This document shows positions 1-7,378 of a stretch of DNA of 19,615 nt, piece after piece (the stretch's first letter is position 1; each line of letters begins with the position of its first letter). The notes below the pieces were generated by a model that was not told the DNA's origin, made no database searches, and saw only the letters and a list, made by a program, of their open reading frames with translations. Origin of the DNA: CAZWKX01 sp964633975 (GTDB taxonomy: Bacteria; Actinomycetota; Acidimicrobiia; Spongiisociales; UBA11373); contig CAZWKX010000036.1 of the NCBI GenBank assembly GCA_964633975.1, positions 1 to 19,615 on the forward strand, written 5' to 3'. The position numbers and the translations under genes are program-made.

Positions 1-302
1 CGGGATTCTCTGCGGTCCAACCGGGGCGCAGACGTTTCGTCCCGCATCGTGCCGAGCTGTGACCACCTCCGGGATTCTCCTGCGGGAAAGAGTCGCCGCC
101 TCCCAAGGGCGCGAGTGGTGTCGCCCACGCCGGGCCCCCGGGACCGCGGCCCCGGGGCAATGCTCGCCATCCGTCGAGATGTCGAACCACAAATGGCTCC
201 TCGGTGTGTTCGCCCCCACCTATACCCGATTCCCTTCGGCGCCAATCCCGGCACCGAAGGCCGGCACGGCGGTCGGTCCGTTGTCGACGGAACCGCAGGC
301 AA
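1..302. other. non-coding region upstream of the universal stress gene
   Basis: I see no convincing gene in these bases. Several short overlapping frames exist on both strands, but they are Arg/Pro-rich and lack a good ribosome site, as expected from GC-rich non-coding DNA. A minus-strand frame beginning with ATG at 170 stays open to the left edge and could be the 5' end of a leftward gene, but nothing in it is recognisable. A 15-16 base near-repeat (CGGGATTCTC then TGCGG) occurs at 1-15 and 70-85, the second copy with one extra C. Confidence 0.5.
222..247 (-). promoter_or_regulatory. possible SigF/SigB-like promoter pointing left
   Basis: On the minus strand GATT (247-244) is followed after 16 bases by GGGTAT (227-222). 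This has the spacing of the five stronger promoters in the window but a poorer -35 (GATT instead of GTTT). It would drive transcription out of the left edge, where no recognisable gene is visible. It may be a chance match. Confidence 0.25.
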
Positions 303-328
303 GTTTGTGGCAATCCCGAAACGGGTAT
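303..328 (+). promoter_or_regulatory. SigF/SigB-type promoter of the universal stress gene
   Basis: GTTT (303-306), 16 bases, then GGGTAT (323-328). This matches the general-stress sigma consensus known for mycobacterial SigF and Bacillus SigB (GTTT / GGGTAT). The predicted start of transcription near 335 leaves a leader of about 25 bases that contains the ribosome site AAGGGGA (349-355). Confidence 0.8.
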
Positions 329-359
329 GCGGCAAAGGAAACGAAATGAAGGGGATCTC

Positions 360-1253
360 GTGGATGAACAACCGATCGTCGTGGGAGTCGACGGGTCGGA
401 CGGTTCACTGGCGGCGCTCGACTGGGCGATCGCGACGGCCGCCGCCTCCCAGGCGCCGATAAGACTGGTGGATGCCTTCTCACCCTGGGCGGGATGGACC
501 TTGGCCCTTCCTGCCTTGGACTTCAACGACTTCAAAGCCGCTATCGAATCGGATCTCGACAAGTGCTGCGAGCGCGTCGAAGAGGCAGGGATCGACCACG
601 TCTGCACTCTCATCGAAGACGAGCCGGCGAGCGCCATCCTCAAGGACGCACAAAGGGAGGGCGCCCGACTCATCGTCCTCGGAGCGCACGGACACAGCAT
701 GTGGTCTATGCACGTCCTCGGTGGGGTAACGGCGAAGATCCTCCATCACACTTCTCGGCCGGTGGCGGTGATCCCACAGGAGACACCCTCACCGGCGGAC
801 CGAGGCATCGTTGTCGGTGTAGACGGCTCGCCGACGTCGAAGCGGGCACTCCGATGGGCGGCCGATTTCGCCGCGGCCACCGGGCAGACCGTTCGGGCGG
901 TCACCGTGGCGCCGGTGGAAATCTGGCACGAGCAGCCGTCCTTCTCAGACGGCGAAGACGTGAACATCATCGAGGGCCTCGGCAGCATCGCTCAGACGGT
1001 CTCCGACGAAACCGGCGTGCCGATCGACATCGAGCCGGTGGTGGGCGATCCGGCCACGGAGTTGGTGCGTCTCGGCAGCCGGGCCGACCTCATGGTCCTG
1101 GGATCCCGCGGACACACCTCAATCGGGGAGATCATGTTCGGTTCGGTCAGCCGCCACTGTGCCACCCACTGTTCTCGACCGGTCGTGATCGTCCCCGAAC
1201 CGAGCGGCACGGCCCAGGGTGAGCAGGAATCCGGGAGCGCCGGAACCTCATGA
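360..1253 (+). CDS. tandem-domain universal stress protein (UspA family)
   Basis: Cytoplasmic nucleotide-binding stress protein of 297 residues with two Usp domains in tandem, the usual actinobacterial layout. Each domain opens with the beta-strand motif VVGVDGS. The ATP-binding signature G-x2-G-x9-G-S/T is seen in domain 2 (G248, G251, G261-S262). In domain 1 the last position is Gly rather than Ser/Thr (G108, G111, G121-G122), so nucleotide binding there may be weaker. I chose GTG 360 because homology begins right after it and AAGGGGA lies 4 bases upstream; an ATG at 327 in the same frame overlaps the promoter -10 and is unlikely. The SigF-like promoter at 303-328 points to induction under general stress, energy limitation or hypoxia. 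The stop overlaps a doubtful 65-codon frame leading to the P-type ATPase, so the two large genes may be co-transcribed. Family assignment is secure; the exact role is not. Confidence 0.93.
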   Translation: MDEQPIVVGVDGSDGSLAALDWAIATAAASQAPIRLVDAFSPWAGWTLALPALDFNDFKAAIESDLDKCCERVEEAGIDHVCTLIEDEPASAILKDAQREGARLIVLGAHGHSMWSMHVLGGVTAKILHHTSRPVAVIPQETPSPADRGIVVGVDGSPTSKRALRWAADFAAATGQTVRAVTVAPVEIWHEQPSFSDGEDVNIIEGLGSIAQTVSDETGVPIDIEPVVGDPATELVRLGSRADLMVLGSRGHTSIGEIMFGSVSRHCATHCSRPVVIVPEPSGTAQGEQESGSAGTS

Positions 1254-1447
1254 GCGCCCACACCGCTGCGAGCCCGCACGGCCTCGGTGGTGGCCGCGCC
1301 GATGACCCGGCCATGGCTCTCCGTCCTCTTCCGGAGCGGCAGTGGCACGGTCTCGTTCCTGAACCGTGCTTTCGGACCCGGCGGGGCGGCAGGCTCCCTG
1401 AGCCTGCTCCTCTGGCTCGTGCAAGTACCGAGGTGAAGGAGTCGTGA
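1250..1447 (+). CDS. doubtful 65-residue ORF bridging usp and the ATPase
   Basis: An ATG-started frame overlaps the usp stop (ATGA, 1250-1253), and its own TGA (1445-1447) shares a base with the ATPase ATG at 1447. Such end-to-end overlap is typical of translational coupling. Against it, the predicted protein is Ala/Pro/Arg-rich with no recognisable domain, and many codons end in A or T, less like the neighbours. It may simply be a 193-base spacer that happens to stay open. The ribosome site of the ATPase lies inside it. Confidence 0.25.
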   Translation: MSAHTAASPHGLGGGRADDPAMALRPLPERQWHGLVPEPCFRTRRGGRLPEPAPLARASTEVKES

Positions 1448-3972
1448 TGGGCGTTGAGACCCGGCCGGTCCCGGACGGGCTGGCCTCGGAGATGATGACT
1501 GCGGATGATGCGTCCGGCATGACCGTCGAAGCCTTGCGGCACCGGCTCGACGCCCCTCCAGAAGGCCTTTCCGGCGACGAGGCGGAGCGCAGGCTCGGTT
1601 TGTTCGGTCCCAACGAGCTGCGGGAAAAAGCCCCCAGCGTGCTCGCCAGGGTCCTCGGCCATTTCTGGGGCCCGATCCCCTGGATGATCGAAGCCGCGGC
1701 GGCGCTTTCGGCGGCCGTCGGGCAATGGGAGGATTGCGCCATCATCCTCGTGCTGCTCGTGTCCAACGCCGGCGTCGGCTTCTGGGAGGAGTACCGGGCC
1801 GGGAACGCCATCGCCGCGCTCAAGGAGAGCCTGGCCCAGCAGGCCAGGGCCAAGAGGGATGGGGCGTGGACGACACTTCCCGCCCGCCAGCTCGTGCCCG
1901 GCGACCTGGTGCGGCTGCGCATCGGCGACATCGTGCCCGCAGACGTGAAGCTGCTCGGAGACGACGAGGTCGAGGTCGACCAGTCGGCCCTCACCGGAGA
2001 GTCGCTCCCGGTCGAACGAGGCCCGGGAACGGTGCTCTTCTCAGGGTCGATCCTGCGCCGCGGTGAGTCCGATGCCCTCGTATTCGCCACCGGGGGTCAC
2101 ACCTACTTCGGGAAGACGGCACACCTCGTCGAGGGCCCCGAGACGGCGAGCCACTTCCAGCAGGCTGTGCTGAAGATCGGCGACTATCTGATCGTGGTGG
2201 CCGTCGTGCTGGTCGCCATGATCGTACTGGTCGCCATGTTCCGGGGGGACGGGTTGTTCACCACCCTCCAGTTCGCCCTGGTGCTGACGGTCGCGGCGAT
2301 ACCGGTGGCCATGCCCACCGTGCTGTCGGTGACGATGGCCGTGGGCTCGCATCTCCTGGCCAAGCGGCAGGCGATCGTCAGCCGGCTCGCCTCCATCGAG
2401 GAAATGGCCGGCATCGACGTGCTGTGTTCCGACAAGACGGGAACTCTCACCCAGAACAGGCTCTCGATGGGCGAGCCCTTTGCGGTCGAAGGCGTCGATC
2501 CCCGAGAGGTCGTCCTGACCGCCGGGCTCGCCTCCCGAGCCGAAGACGGCGACGCCATCGACATGGCCGTGCTCGAGGGACTCGAACCGGGCTGGGATGC
2601 TCCGTACACGGTCAGCGGGTTTCAACCCTTCGACCCGGTGGTGAAGCGAACCCAGGCCGACGTCGTCGGCCCCGACGGGACCACGTTCCGCGTCAGCAAG
2701 GGCGCGCCTCAGGTCATCATGGGCCTGTTGCCCGATTCCGCTGCTCTGGAGACGGAAGTGCAGCAAGCCATCGACGGCTTCGCCGAACGGGGATTCCGGG
2801 CGCTGGGAGTGGCCCGCACCGGCGCAGACGACGATTGGAGGTTGCTAGGCGTGCTCCCACTGTCCGATCCTCCCCGCGACGATTCCGCCGAGGTGATCCA
2901 CACCGCCGGGGAGCTGGGTGTCGACGTCAAGATGGTGACAGGCGACCAGGTTGCCATCGCCCGAGAGACGGCCCGGCGCCTCGAGATGGGAACCTCGATC
3001 CTCGACGCCTCGGCGTTCACCGACGGGGCGGGAACATCACAGGGCACGCTCGCCGACACCATCGAACGGGCGGACGGGTTCGCCCAGGTATACCCGGAGC
3101 ACAAGTACCGGATCGTCGAGGCGCTCCAGAGCCGGGGGCACATCGTCGGCATGACCGGCGACGGCGTCAACGATGCCCCCGCCCTTCAGAAGGCCGATGC
3201 GGGTATAGCCGTGTCAGGCGCCACCGACGCCGCCCGGGCGGCCGCCGATATCGTGCTGCTCTCGCCGGGCCTCTCGGTGATTATCGAGGCCATCCAGGAG
3301 GCGAGGAAGATCTTCCAGCGGATGACCAACTACGCCGTCTACCGGATCGCCGAGACGATCCGCGTGCTGCTGTTCATGACCCTGTCGATCCTGGTGTTCA
3401 ACTTCTACCCGGTCACCGCGGTGATGATCGTGTTGCTGGCACTCCTCAACGACGGGGCCATTCTCTCGATCGCCTACGACCGGGTCGTCTACAACCGACG
3501 CCCGGAGAAGTGGAACATGCGCAGCGTCCTGGGACTCGCAACCATGCTCGGCATCGCCGGGGTCGCCGCCACCTTCCTACTCTTCTACCTGGCCGATCGG
3601 GTCTTCGGTATGGGCTCCGGTCAGATCCAGACGCTCATGTACCTGAAGCTGTCGGTGGCGGGCCACCTGACCGTGTTCGTTACCCGAACCCGAGGACCGT
3701 TCTGGTCGATCAAGCCGTCCCGGGCGCTGTTCCTGGCGGTCACCGGAACACAGGCGATGGCCACCCTGATCGCCGTCTTCGGACTCTTCATGACGCCGAT
3801 CGGGTGGGTGCCCGCCGCCGCGGTGTGGGGCTACGCCCTGGCGTGGTTCCTGGTCAACGACAGGATCAAACTGCTGGCACACCGCATCCTGGACCCGAAG
3901 AACAAGCCGTTGCTCTCCTTGGTGCGGGACCGGCCTCGGCGCCGCCCGCGCCATCAGGAGACCGGAAGCTAG
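1447..3972 (+). CDS. plasma-membrane proton-efflux P-type ATPase (type IIIA)
   Basis: Integral membrane pump of 841 residues that would export protons at the cost of ATP, related to fungal/plant PMA1/AHA2 and archaeal proton ATPases. Landmarks in order: N-terminal cation-ATPase domain; M1-M2 with the conserved Asn in LLVSNAG (N107); actuator TGES (183-186); M4 with the VAAIPVAMP stretch; phosphorylated Asp in DKTGTL (D329); nucleotide-domain KGAP (418-421); hinge GDGVNDAPAL (from 571); M5-M6 with ALLNDG (D669). N107 and D669 correspond to Asn106 and Asp684, the proton-site residues of AHA2, which favours H+ over Ca2+ or K+. Start: ATG 1447 has AAGGAG 5 bases upstream; GTG 1444 is too close to that site. 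The C-terminus is short and basic, without the long regulatory tail of plant pumps. A role in pH homeostasis during stress would fit the neighbouring usp, but that link is inferred. Confidence 0.93.
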   Translation: MGVETRPVPDGLASEMMTADDASGMTVEALRHRLDAPPEGLSGDEAERRLGLFGPNELREKAPSVLARVLGHFWGPIPWMIEAAAALSAAVGQWEDCAIILVLLVSNAGVGFWEEYRAGNAIAALKESLAQQARAKRDGAWTTLPARQLVPGDLVRLRIGDIVPADVKLLGDDEVEVDQSALTGESLPVERGPGTVLFSGSILRRGESDALVFATGGHTYFGKTAHLVEGPETASHFQQAVLKIGDYLIVVAVVLVAMIVLVAMFRGDGLFTTLQFALVLTVAAIPVAMPTVLSVTMAVGSHLLAKRQAIVSRLASIEEMAGIDVLCSDKTGTLTQNRLSMGEPFAVEGVDPREVVLTAGLASRAEDGDAIDMAVLEGLEPGWDAPYTVSGFQPFDPVVKRTQADVVGPDGTTFRVSKGAPQVIMGLLPDSAALETEVQQAIDGFAERGFRALGVARTGADDDWRLLGVLPLSDPPRDDSAEVIHTAGELGVDVKMVTGDQVAIARETARRLEMGTSILDASAFTDGAGTSQGTLADTIERADGFAQVYPEHKYRIVEALQSRGHIVGMTGDGVNDAPALQKADAGIAVSGATDAARAAADIVLLSPGLSVIIEAIQEARKIFQRMTNYAVYRIAETIRVLLFMTLSILVFNFYPVTAVMIVLLALLNDGAILSIAYDRVVYNRRPEKWNMRSVLGLATMLGIAGVAATFLLFYLADRVFGMGSGQIQTLMYLKLSVAGHLTVFVTRTRGPFWSIKPSRALFLAVTGTQAMATLIAVFGLFMTPIGWVPAAAVWGYALAWFLVNDRIKLLAHRILDPKNKPLLSLVRDRPRRRPRHQETGS

Positions 3973-3981
3973 AGGCCGCGC

Positions 3982-5301
3982 TCACAAACGAGGCGGCTGC
4001 GACCGGATGTGACCGGAGCGTCTGCGCTGAAGCACCGCCTCGGCGGCGACGGAGACGGCAAAGGCCACACCCAACCAGACCAAGGTCATCGGGTCCGTGA
4101 CGGCGGCATAGACGATGAAGAGGACCGTGGCCGCCGCGCTGCTGGCGACGGCCAGGACGACCAGGGTCTTGGACGCCCCGGTATCGCCCAGCAGCCGCAG
4201 GTGCCCGATGTTGACCGCCAAATAGACGATCAGGGCCGCGCTGCTGGCCAGCCCCGCCAGCGCGGAGAGATCCAGGAAGGTCGCCATCAGGATCACCGCC
4301 GCCGACACCAGCACCAGGCCCTCGGTCCCCCGATGCCACAGGCGCCGCTCGAAAGTCTCGGGCAGCTCACCGTACTTGGCCAGCGTGTAGGCGCGGTTGG
4401 TGACCCCGAACAAGTTCGCATTCACCGACGAGGCGGTGGAAAGCATGGCGGCGATCGCCATGACCGAGAACCCGGCCCCGCCGAGCACCGGGCGAGCCGC
4501 CTCCGCCAGCACGGTTTCCTTGGCGCCCAGGATCTGTGCCGAGGAGAGGTTCCCCAGCACCGCCACGACGATCGCCAGGTACAGGACGATCACGACGCCG
4601 ATGGCGGCGAACAGGGCACGGGGAAGATCGCGTCGGGGATCGTGGAGATCCGCCGCCGCGTTCGTGATCACTCCGAAGCCCGTGTAGGCGAAGAACGCCA
4701 CGGCGATGCCGCCGAAGATCCCGCTCGTCGATGCGGCCGGGTGGGATGTGAGAGTCGAGACGTGAAGAGCGGCGGCGCCGGCGACCACAAATGCGGCCAG
4801 CACGGCCAGCTTGGCCGCCACGACCGCCAGCTCGGTCCTGGCCACCAGCCCCGTCCCGGCGGCATTGACCAGGGTGAGGGACACCACCAGAGCCGCCGAG
4901 AAGACCCCCGGCCACCAGAAGGCCACCGAATCGCCGATGATCAGGCGAGCGGCGTAGCTGCCGAATGCATGGGCCACCAGGGCCATCCCGACGGTGCCGG
5001 CGCTCAGGAAGAAGATCGCCACCGCACCCGAGCCGAGACCGGGGCCGTAGGCCTGGATCAGGTACTCGATGGGCCCGCCTCGGGACGGGAACCGTCCGCC
5101 CAGTCGACCGTAGGAGTATCCGCTGAGCAGGGCGATCGCCCCACCGGCCAGGAAGACCAGCCAAACGGAGGAGCCGGCGAGGCGGGTGGTTTCACCCAGC
5201 AGGGCGAAGATCCCGGCTCCAACCATCGAGCCGATCCCCAGTGCCGCGGCTCGCGGCACGGACATCGATTCGTCGTTGCCTCCGCTCCTGTCTCGCCTCA
5301 C
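3982..5301 (-). CDS. APC-family amino acid/polyamine permease
   Basis: Polytopic inner-membrane transporter of 439 residues with about 12 hydrophobic segments. The first helix carries the APC substrate-binding signature GSMVGAGIF (residues 24-32), followed by GGAIALLSGYSYGRLG typical of helix 2. A later helix has FFAYTGFGVITNAAAD, the APC TM6 region. Substrate cannot be read from sequence; amino acid uptake or exchange is likely. I chose GTG 5301 because GGGGAG lies about 5 bases upstream; ATG 5265, just before the conserved core, is the main alternative, and an upstream start at 5364 has less support. The gene converges on the P-type ATPase with only 9 bases between the stops and is divergent from dps. 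Confidence 0.85.
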   Translation of the reverse strand: MRRDRSGGNDESMSVPRAAALGIGSMVGAGIFALLGETTRLAGSSVWLVFLAGGAIALLSGYSYGRLGGRFPSRGGPIEYLIQAYGPGLGSGAVAIFFLSAGTVGMALVAHAFGSYAARLIIGDSVAFWWPGVFSAALVVSLTLVNAAGTGLVARTELAVVAAKLAVLAAFVVAGAAALHVSTLTSHPAASTSGIFGGIAVAFFAYTGFGVITNAAADLHDPRRDLPRALFAAIGVVIVLYLAIVVAVLGNLSSAQILGAKETVLAEAARPVLGGAGFSVMAIAAMLSTASSVNANLFGVTNRAYTLAKYGELPETFERRLWHRGTEGLVLVSAAVILMATFLDLSALAGLASSAALIVYLAVNIGHLRLLGDTGASKTLVVLAVASSAAATVLFIVYAAVTDPMTLVWLGVAFAVSVAAEAVLQRRRSGHIRSQPPRL

Positions 5302-5340
5302 GGCCTCTCCCCGGCCGGTGTCGCCGCCTCGGGCACCTTC

Positions 5341-5366
5341 GTACCCAGGCCGCCGGCGACTCAATC
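5341..5366 (-). promoter_or_regulatory. possible SigF/SigB-like promoter of the APC permease
   Basis: On the minus strand GATT (5366-5363), 16 bases, GGGTAC (5346-5341). This fits the looser Streptomyces SigB-type consensus (GNNT ... GGGTAC/T), with the same 16-base spacing as the five strong sites. The predicted leader before GTG 5301 is about 33 bases. Weaker than the others because both boxes deviate by one base. Confidence 0.4.
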
Positions 5367-5443
5367 ATGGCAAGCCGCATGGTCAAGGCGCCGCGGAGAG
5401 CTGCCAGGGTGTGCCTTCGCAGCCACCGAGATTCGTCTGCGGA

Positions 5444-5469
5444 GTTTGAGCGTCGATCGGCGCGGGTAT
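5444..5469 (+). promoter_or_regulatory. SigF/SigB-type promoter of dps1
   Basis: GTTT (5444-5447), 16 bases, GGGTAT (5464-5469). Predicted transcription start near 5476, about 24 bases before the dps ATG, with AAAGGAG at 5487-5493. Confidence 0.8.
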
Positions 5470-5499
5470 GTGAGACCTGTGCAAACAAAGGAGCCTTTT

Positions 5500-6060
5500 A
5501 TGCAGCAGCGCTACACCCCGGCCGGCATGTCGGACGACGCCGCCGCCGCCGTCACCGAGATCCTGCAACGGCGGCTGTACTCCCTGATCGACCTCGGCCT
5601 GACTCTCAAGCACGTCCACTGGAACCTCGTCGGTCCCAACTTCTTGGCGACCCACCGCCTGATGGACGAGCACGCCAAGGCGGTCGGAGAGATGTCCGAC
5701 CAGCTCGCCGAGCGGATGGCGACCTTGGGGGCGATACCGAACGGTCTCGCCGGCGGCCTGACCGCCGACCGGACCTGGGAGAACTACGCCCTGGGCCGCG
5801 CCGTTGCCGCGGCACACCTGGGCGCTCTCGACTGGGTCTACGACGGCATCATTCGCGACCACCGAAAGGCGATCATTGAGACCGCAGAGCTCGACCCGGT
5901 GACCAGCGATCTGCTACTGCAACAGACCGGGCGCCTGGAGATGATCCAGTGGTTCGTCCGCGCCCATCTCGAGACCACCTCCGGTGAGCTACCCACCCTC
6001 GACGCCGACTCCCTGCTCGACGCCGCAGCATCGGCGGCAACGGCCAGTCCCCTCGGCTAG
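5500..6060 (+). CDS. dps: Dps-family ferritin, DNA protection during starvation
   Basis: Mini-ferritin of 186 residues that would oxidise Fe(II) with hydrogen peroxide, store the ferric core in a 12-mer shell and often coat DNA. The ferroxidase ligands known from E. coli Dps (H51, H63, D67, D78, E82) are all present with identical spacing: H40 in HVHWN, H52, D56, D67 and E71 in SDQLAER. The second half keeps the Dps helical pattern (ALDWVYDGIIRDHRKAI). The N-terminus has only one or two basic residues, so DNA binding through the tail is uncertain. ATG 5500 has AAAGGAG 6 bases upstream; the same frame is open far upstream but those codons antisense the permease. Own SigF-like promoter, and a strong GC hairpin directly after the stop, so probably monocistronic. 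A divergent, degenerate paralogue lies at 7975. Confidence 0.95.
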   Translation: MQQRYTPAGMSDDAAAAVTEILQRRLYSLIDLGLTLKHVHWNLVGPNFLATHRLMDEHAKAVGEMSDQLAERMATLGAIPNGLAGGLTADRTWENYALGRAVAAAHLGALDWVYDGIIRDHRKAIIETAELDPVTSDLLLQQTGRLEMIQWFVRAHLETTSGELPTLDADSLLDAAASAATASPLG

Positions 6061-6065
6061 CGCGC

Positions 6066-6092
6066 CGTCGGCCGGCCCTCCACCGGCCGACG
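6066..6092 (+). terminator. GC-rich hairpin after dps
   Basis: Perfect 10-base inverted repeat (CGTCGGCCGG and its complement) at 6066-6075 and 6083-6092 with a 7-base loop, starting 5 bases past the dps stop. No T-run follows, as is common for actinobacterial hairpin terminators. Confidence 0.6.
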
Positions 6093-6223
6093 ATCCCCGA
6101 CCCCCGGTGGGCCTGCATCGACCCGGGCCCGCCGGGGGGCTTACGCGACACACGCCGCGCCGGCATGAGCCGGGGAACGGGTCCTCTGGGCGAGAGGGAA
6201 GCCCGGGCCGCGGCCCTCGCACG

Positions 6224-6249
6224 GTTTCGAGCACCCGCCCGGCGGGTAT
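6224..6249 (+). promoter_or_regulatory. SigF/SigB-type promoter of doxX
   Basis: GTTT (6224-6227), 16 bases, GGGTAT (6244-6249). Predicted leader of about 29 bases containing AAAGGAG (6268-6274). Confidence 0.8.
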
Positions 6250-6284
6250 GGCTCCACCACGAGCGCCAAAGGAGCTGCAGACTC

Positions 6285-6944
6285 ATGAAAGAGACGGTTC
6301 ACATCGAGGAGCCGGCATTCGCCAAGGCCGTGTTTGGGTCGACGACCTTCGCACGCCTGTGGCTGCTGCTGCGCGTCTGGCTGGGATGGGAGTGGTTCCA
6401 GGCGGGCTGGTACAAGGTCTTCGGGGGCACCATCACCTGGAGGGTCTGGGACTGGGGAAAGGCCGGGTATTCGCTGACGGGGTCTGGAAGCATCGGCTGG
6501 ACCAGGAGCGGCACCATGATCGCCGCCGACGGCACGGCTCAGTTTCATCACGTGGGTGATGCGGTCGCCGGCTTCGCCGCCGGCGCCATCAACGGGGCCA
6601 GCGGACCACATCCCGACGTCGCCTACTCCTGGTACGTGGAGATCCTCAAGTGGATCCAGCACACCGCCGCTCCGGTCGTGGGTCCCCTGGTCGCCTTCAC
6701 TGAGCTGCTCCTGGGCATAGCGCTGCTTCTCGGGATGTTCACTGGTATCGCCGCCATGCTCGGCGCCATGCTCAATTTCTCCTACGTGTTCGCCGGATCG
6801 GCCGGGATCAACCCAGCGATGATCCTGGTGTCCATGGGCCTGATCCTCGCCTGGCGCAACGCCGGCTGGATCGGGCTCGACCGTTGGCTGCTCCCCAAGC
6901 TGGGAGTTCCCTGGGAGCGCAGGTCGCAAGCGGACCGGCAATGA
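6285..6944 (+). CDS. DoxX/DoxD-like integral membrane protein
   Basis: Membrane protein of 219 residues with the four-helix DoxX/TQO-small-subunit pattern. Helix 1 is LWLLLRVWLGWEWFQAGWYK with the family's Trp/Tyr-rich G-W-Y-K end; a polar Gly/Ser-rich loop follows; then helices around PLVAFTELLLGIALLLGMFTG, AAMLGAMLNFSYVFAG and PAMILVSMGLILAW. In archaea DoxD is a subunit of thiosulfate:quinone oxidoreductase. In Mycobacterium tuberculosis DoxX forms a membrane redox complex with superoxide dismutase SodA and the sulfurtransferase SseA. Here doxX sits one small gene away from a nickel superoxide dismutase, which suggests a comparable link (inference). ATG 6285 has AAAGGAG 10 bases upstream and follows its own SigF-like promoter; the longer frame upstream overlaps that promoter. 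Confidence 0.85.
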   Translation: MKETVHIEEPAFAKAVFGSTTFARLWLLLRVWLGWEWFQAGWYKVFGGTITWRVWDWGKAGYSLTGSGSIGWTRSGTMIAADGTAQFHHVGDAVAGFAAGAINGASGPHPDVAYSWYVEILKWIQHTAAPVVGPLVAFTELLLGIALLLGMFTGIAAMLGAMLNFSYVFAGSAGINPAMILVSMGLILAWRNAGWIGLDRWLLPKLGVPWERRSQADRQ

Positions 6945-6997
6945 GGGCAAGCAGCCCACCTCGCCGGCCCACTCGCCCCAACGAGGAGGAAGCCGCC

Positions 6998-7267
6998 ATG
7001 ACCCTTCAACCTGAAACCCCCATGGACGCCGGTATCGAAGAACGTGCGCCCGACCGGTCCCACCTGGAGGGGGCCCACCTTCTCGCCGATCAGTCGCGAG
7101 AGCACCTGGAGGCGGCGGGGTTCAACGCCACCGAGATCCTGGAATGGGCCGAGAGCTACACCGCCTACTCGGGAACCGGCGACGTCGAGGACTTCCTGGA
7201 ATGGATCGCCGCCCAGGAGTGTGGTTCGAAGCCGGATGCGGCTCCGACGGACACCCGCGGCGGATGA
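6998..7267 (+). CDS. small acidic protein of unknown function
   Basis: An 89-residue, Glu/Asp-rich soluble protein that I do not recognise. The middle (residues about 20-72) looks like a real helical domain: HLEGAHLLADQSREHLEAAG, then NATEILEWAESYTAY and DVEDFLEWIAAQE. The tail is low complexity. ATG 6998 is preceded by GAGGAGGA 7 bases upstream, a very strong ribosome site, and the gene starts 53 bases after doxX, so it is probably the second gene of the doxX unit. One cysteine (in AAQECGS) is present. A role as a partner of DoxX or of the dismutase is possible but only from position. Confidence 0.75.
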   Translation: MTLQPETPMDAGIEERAPDRSHLEGAHLLADQSREHLEAAGFNATEILEWAESYTAYSGTGDVEDFLEWIAAQECGSKPDAAPTDTRGG

Positions 7268-7306
7268 TTCCCGGCAAAGCGGGCAGCACGATCCGGCTCT
7301 CGACGG

Positions 7307-7332
7307 GTTTGGACCTCGGCCGAGCCGGGTAG
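7307..7332 (+). promoter_or_regulatory. SigF/SigB-type promoter of the nickel superoxide dismutase gene
   Basis: GTTT (7307-7310), 16 bases, GGGTAG (7327-7332): the last base of the -10 differs from the other four sites. Predicted leader of about 40 bases. No obvious nickel-regulator (Nur) operator was identified by eye. Confidence 0.65.
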
Positions 7333-7378
7333 GTGCACGCCGACCAGCAGTCTCAAGATCTCAAGACAGGAGAGGAAG

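Noticed and set aside
4009..5499. Long N-terminal extension of the dps frame
   Set aside because: It antisenses the APC permease; the strong ribosome site and promoter just before ATG 5500 and the Dps family length fix the start.
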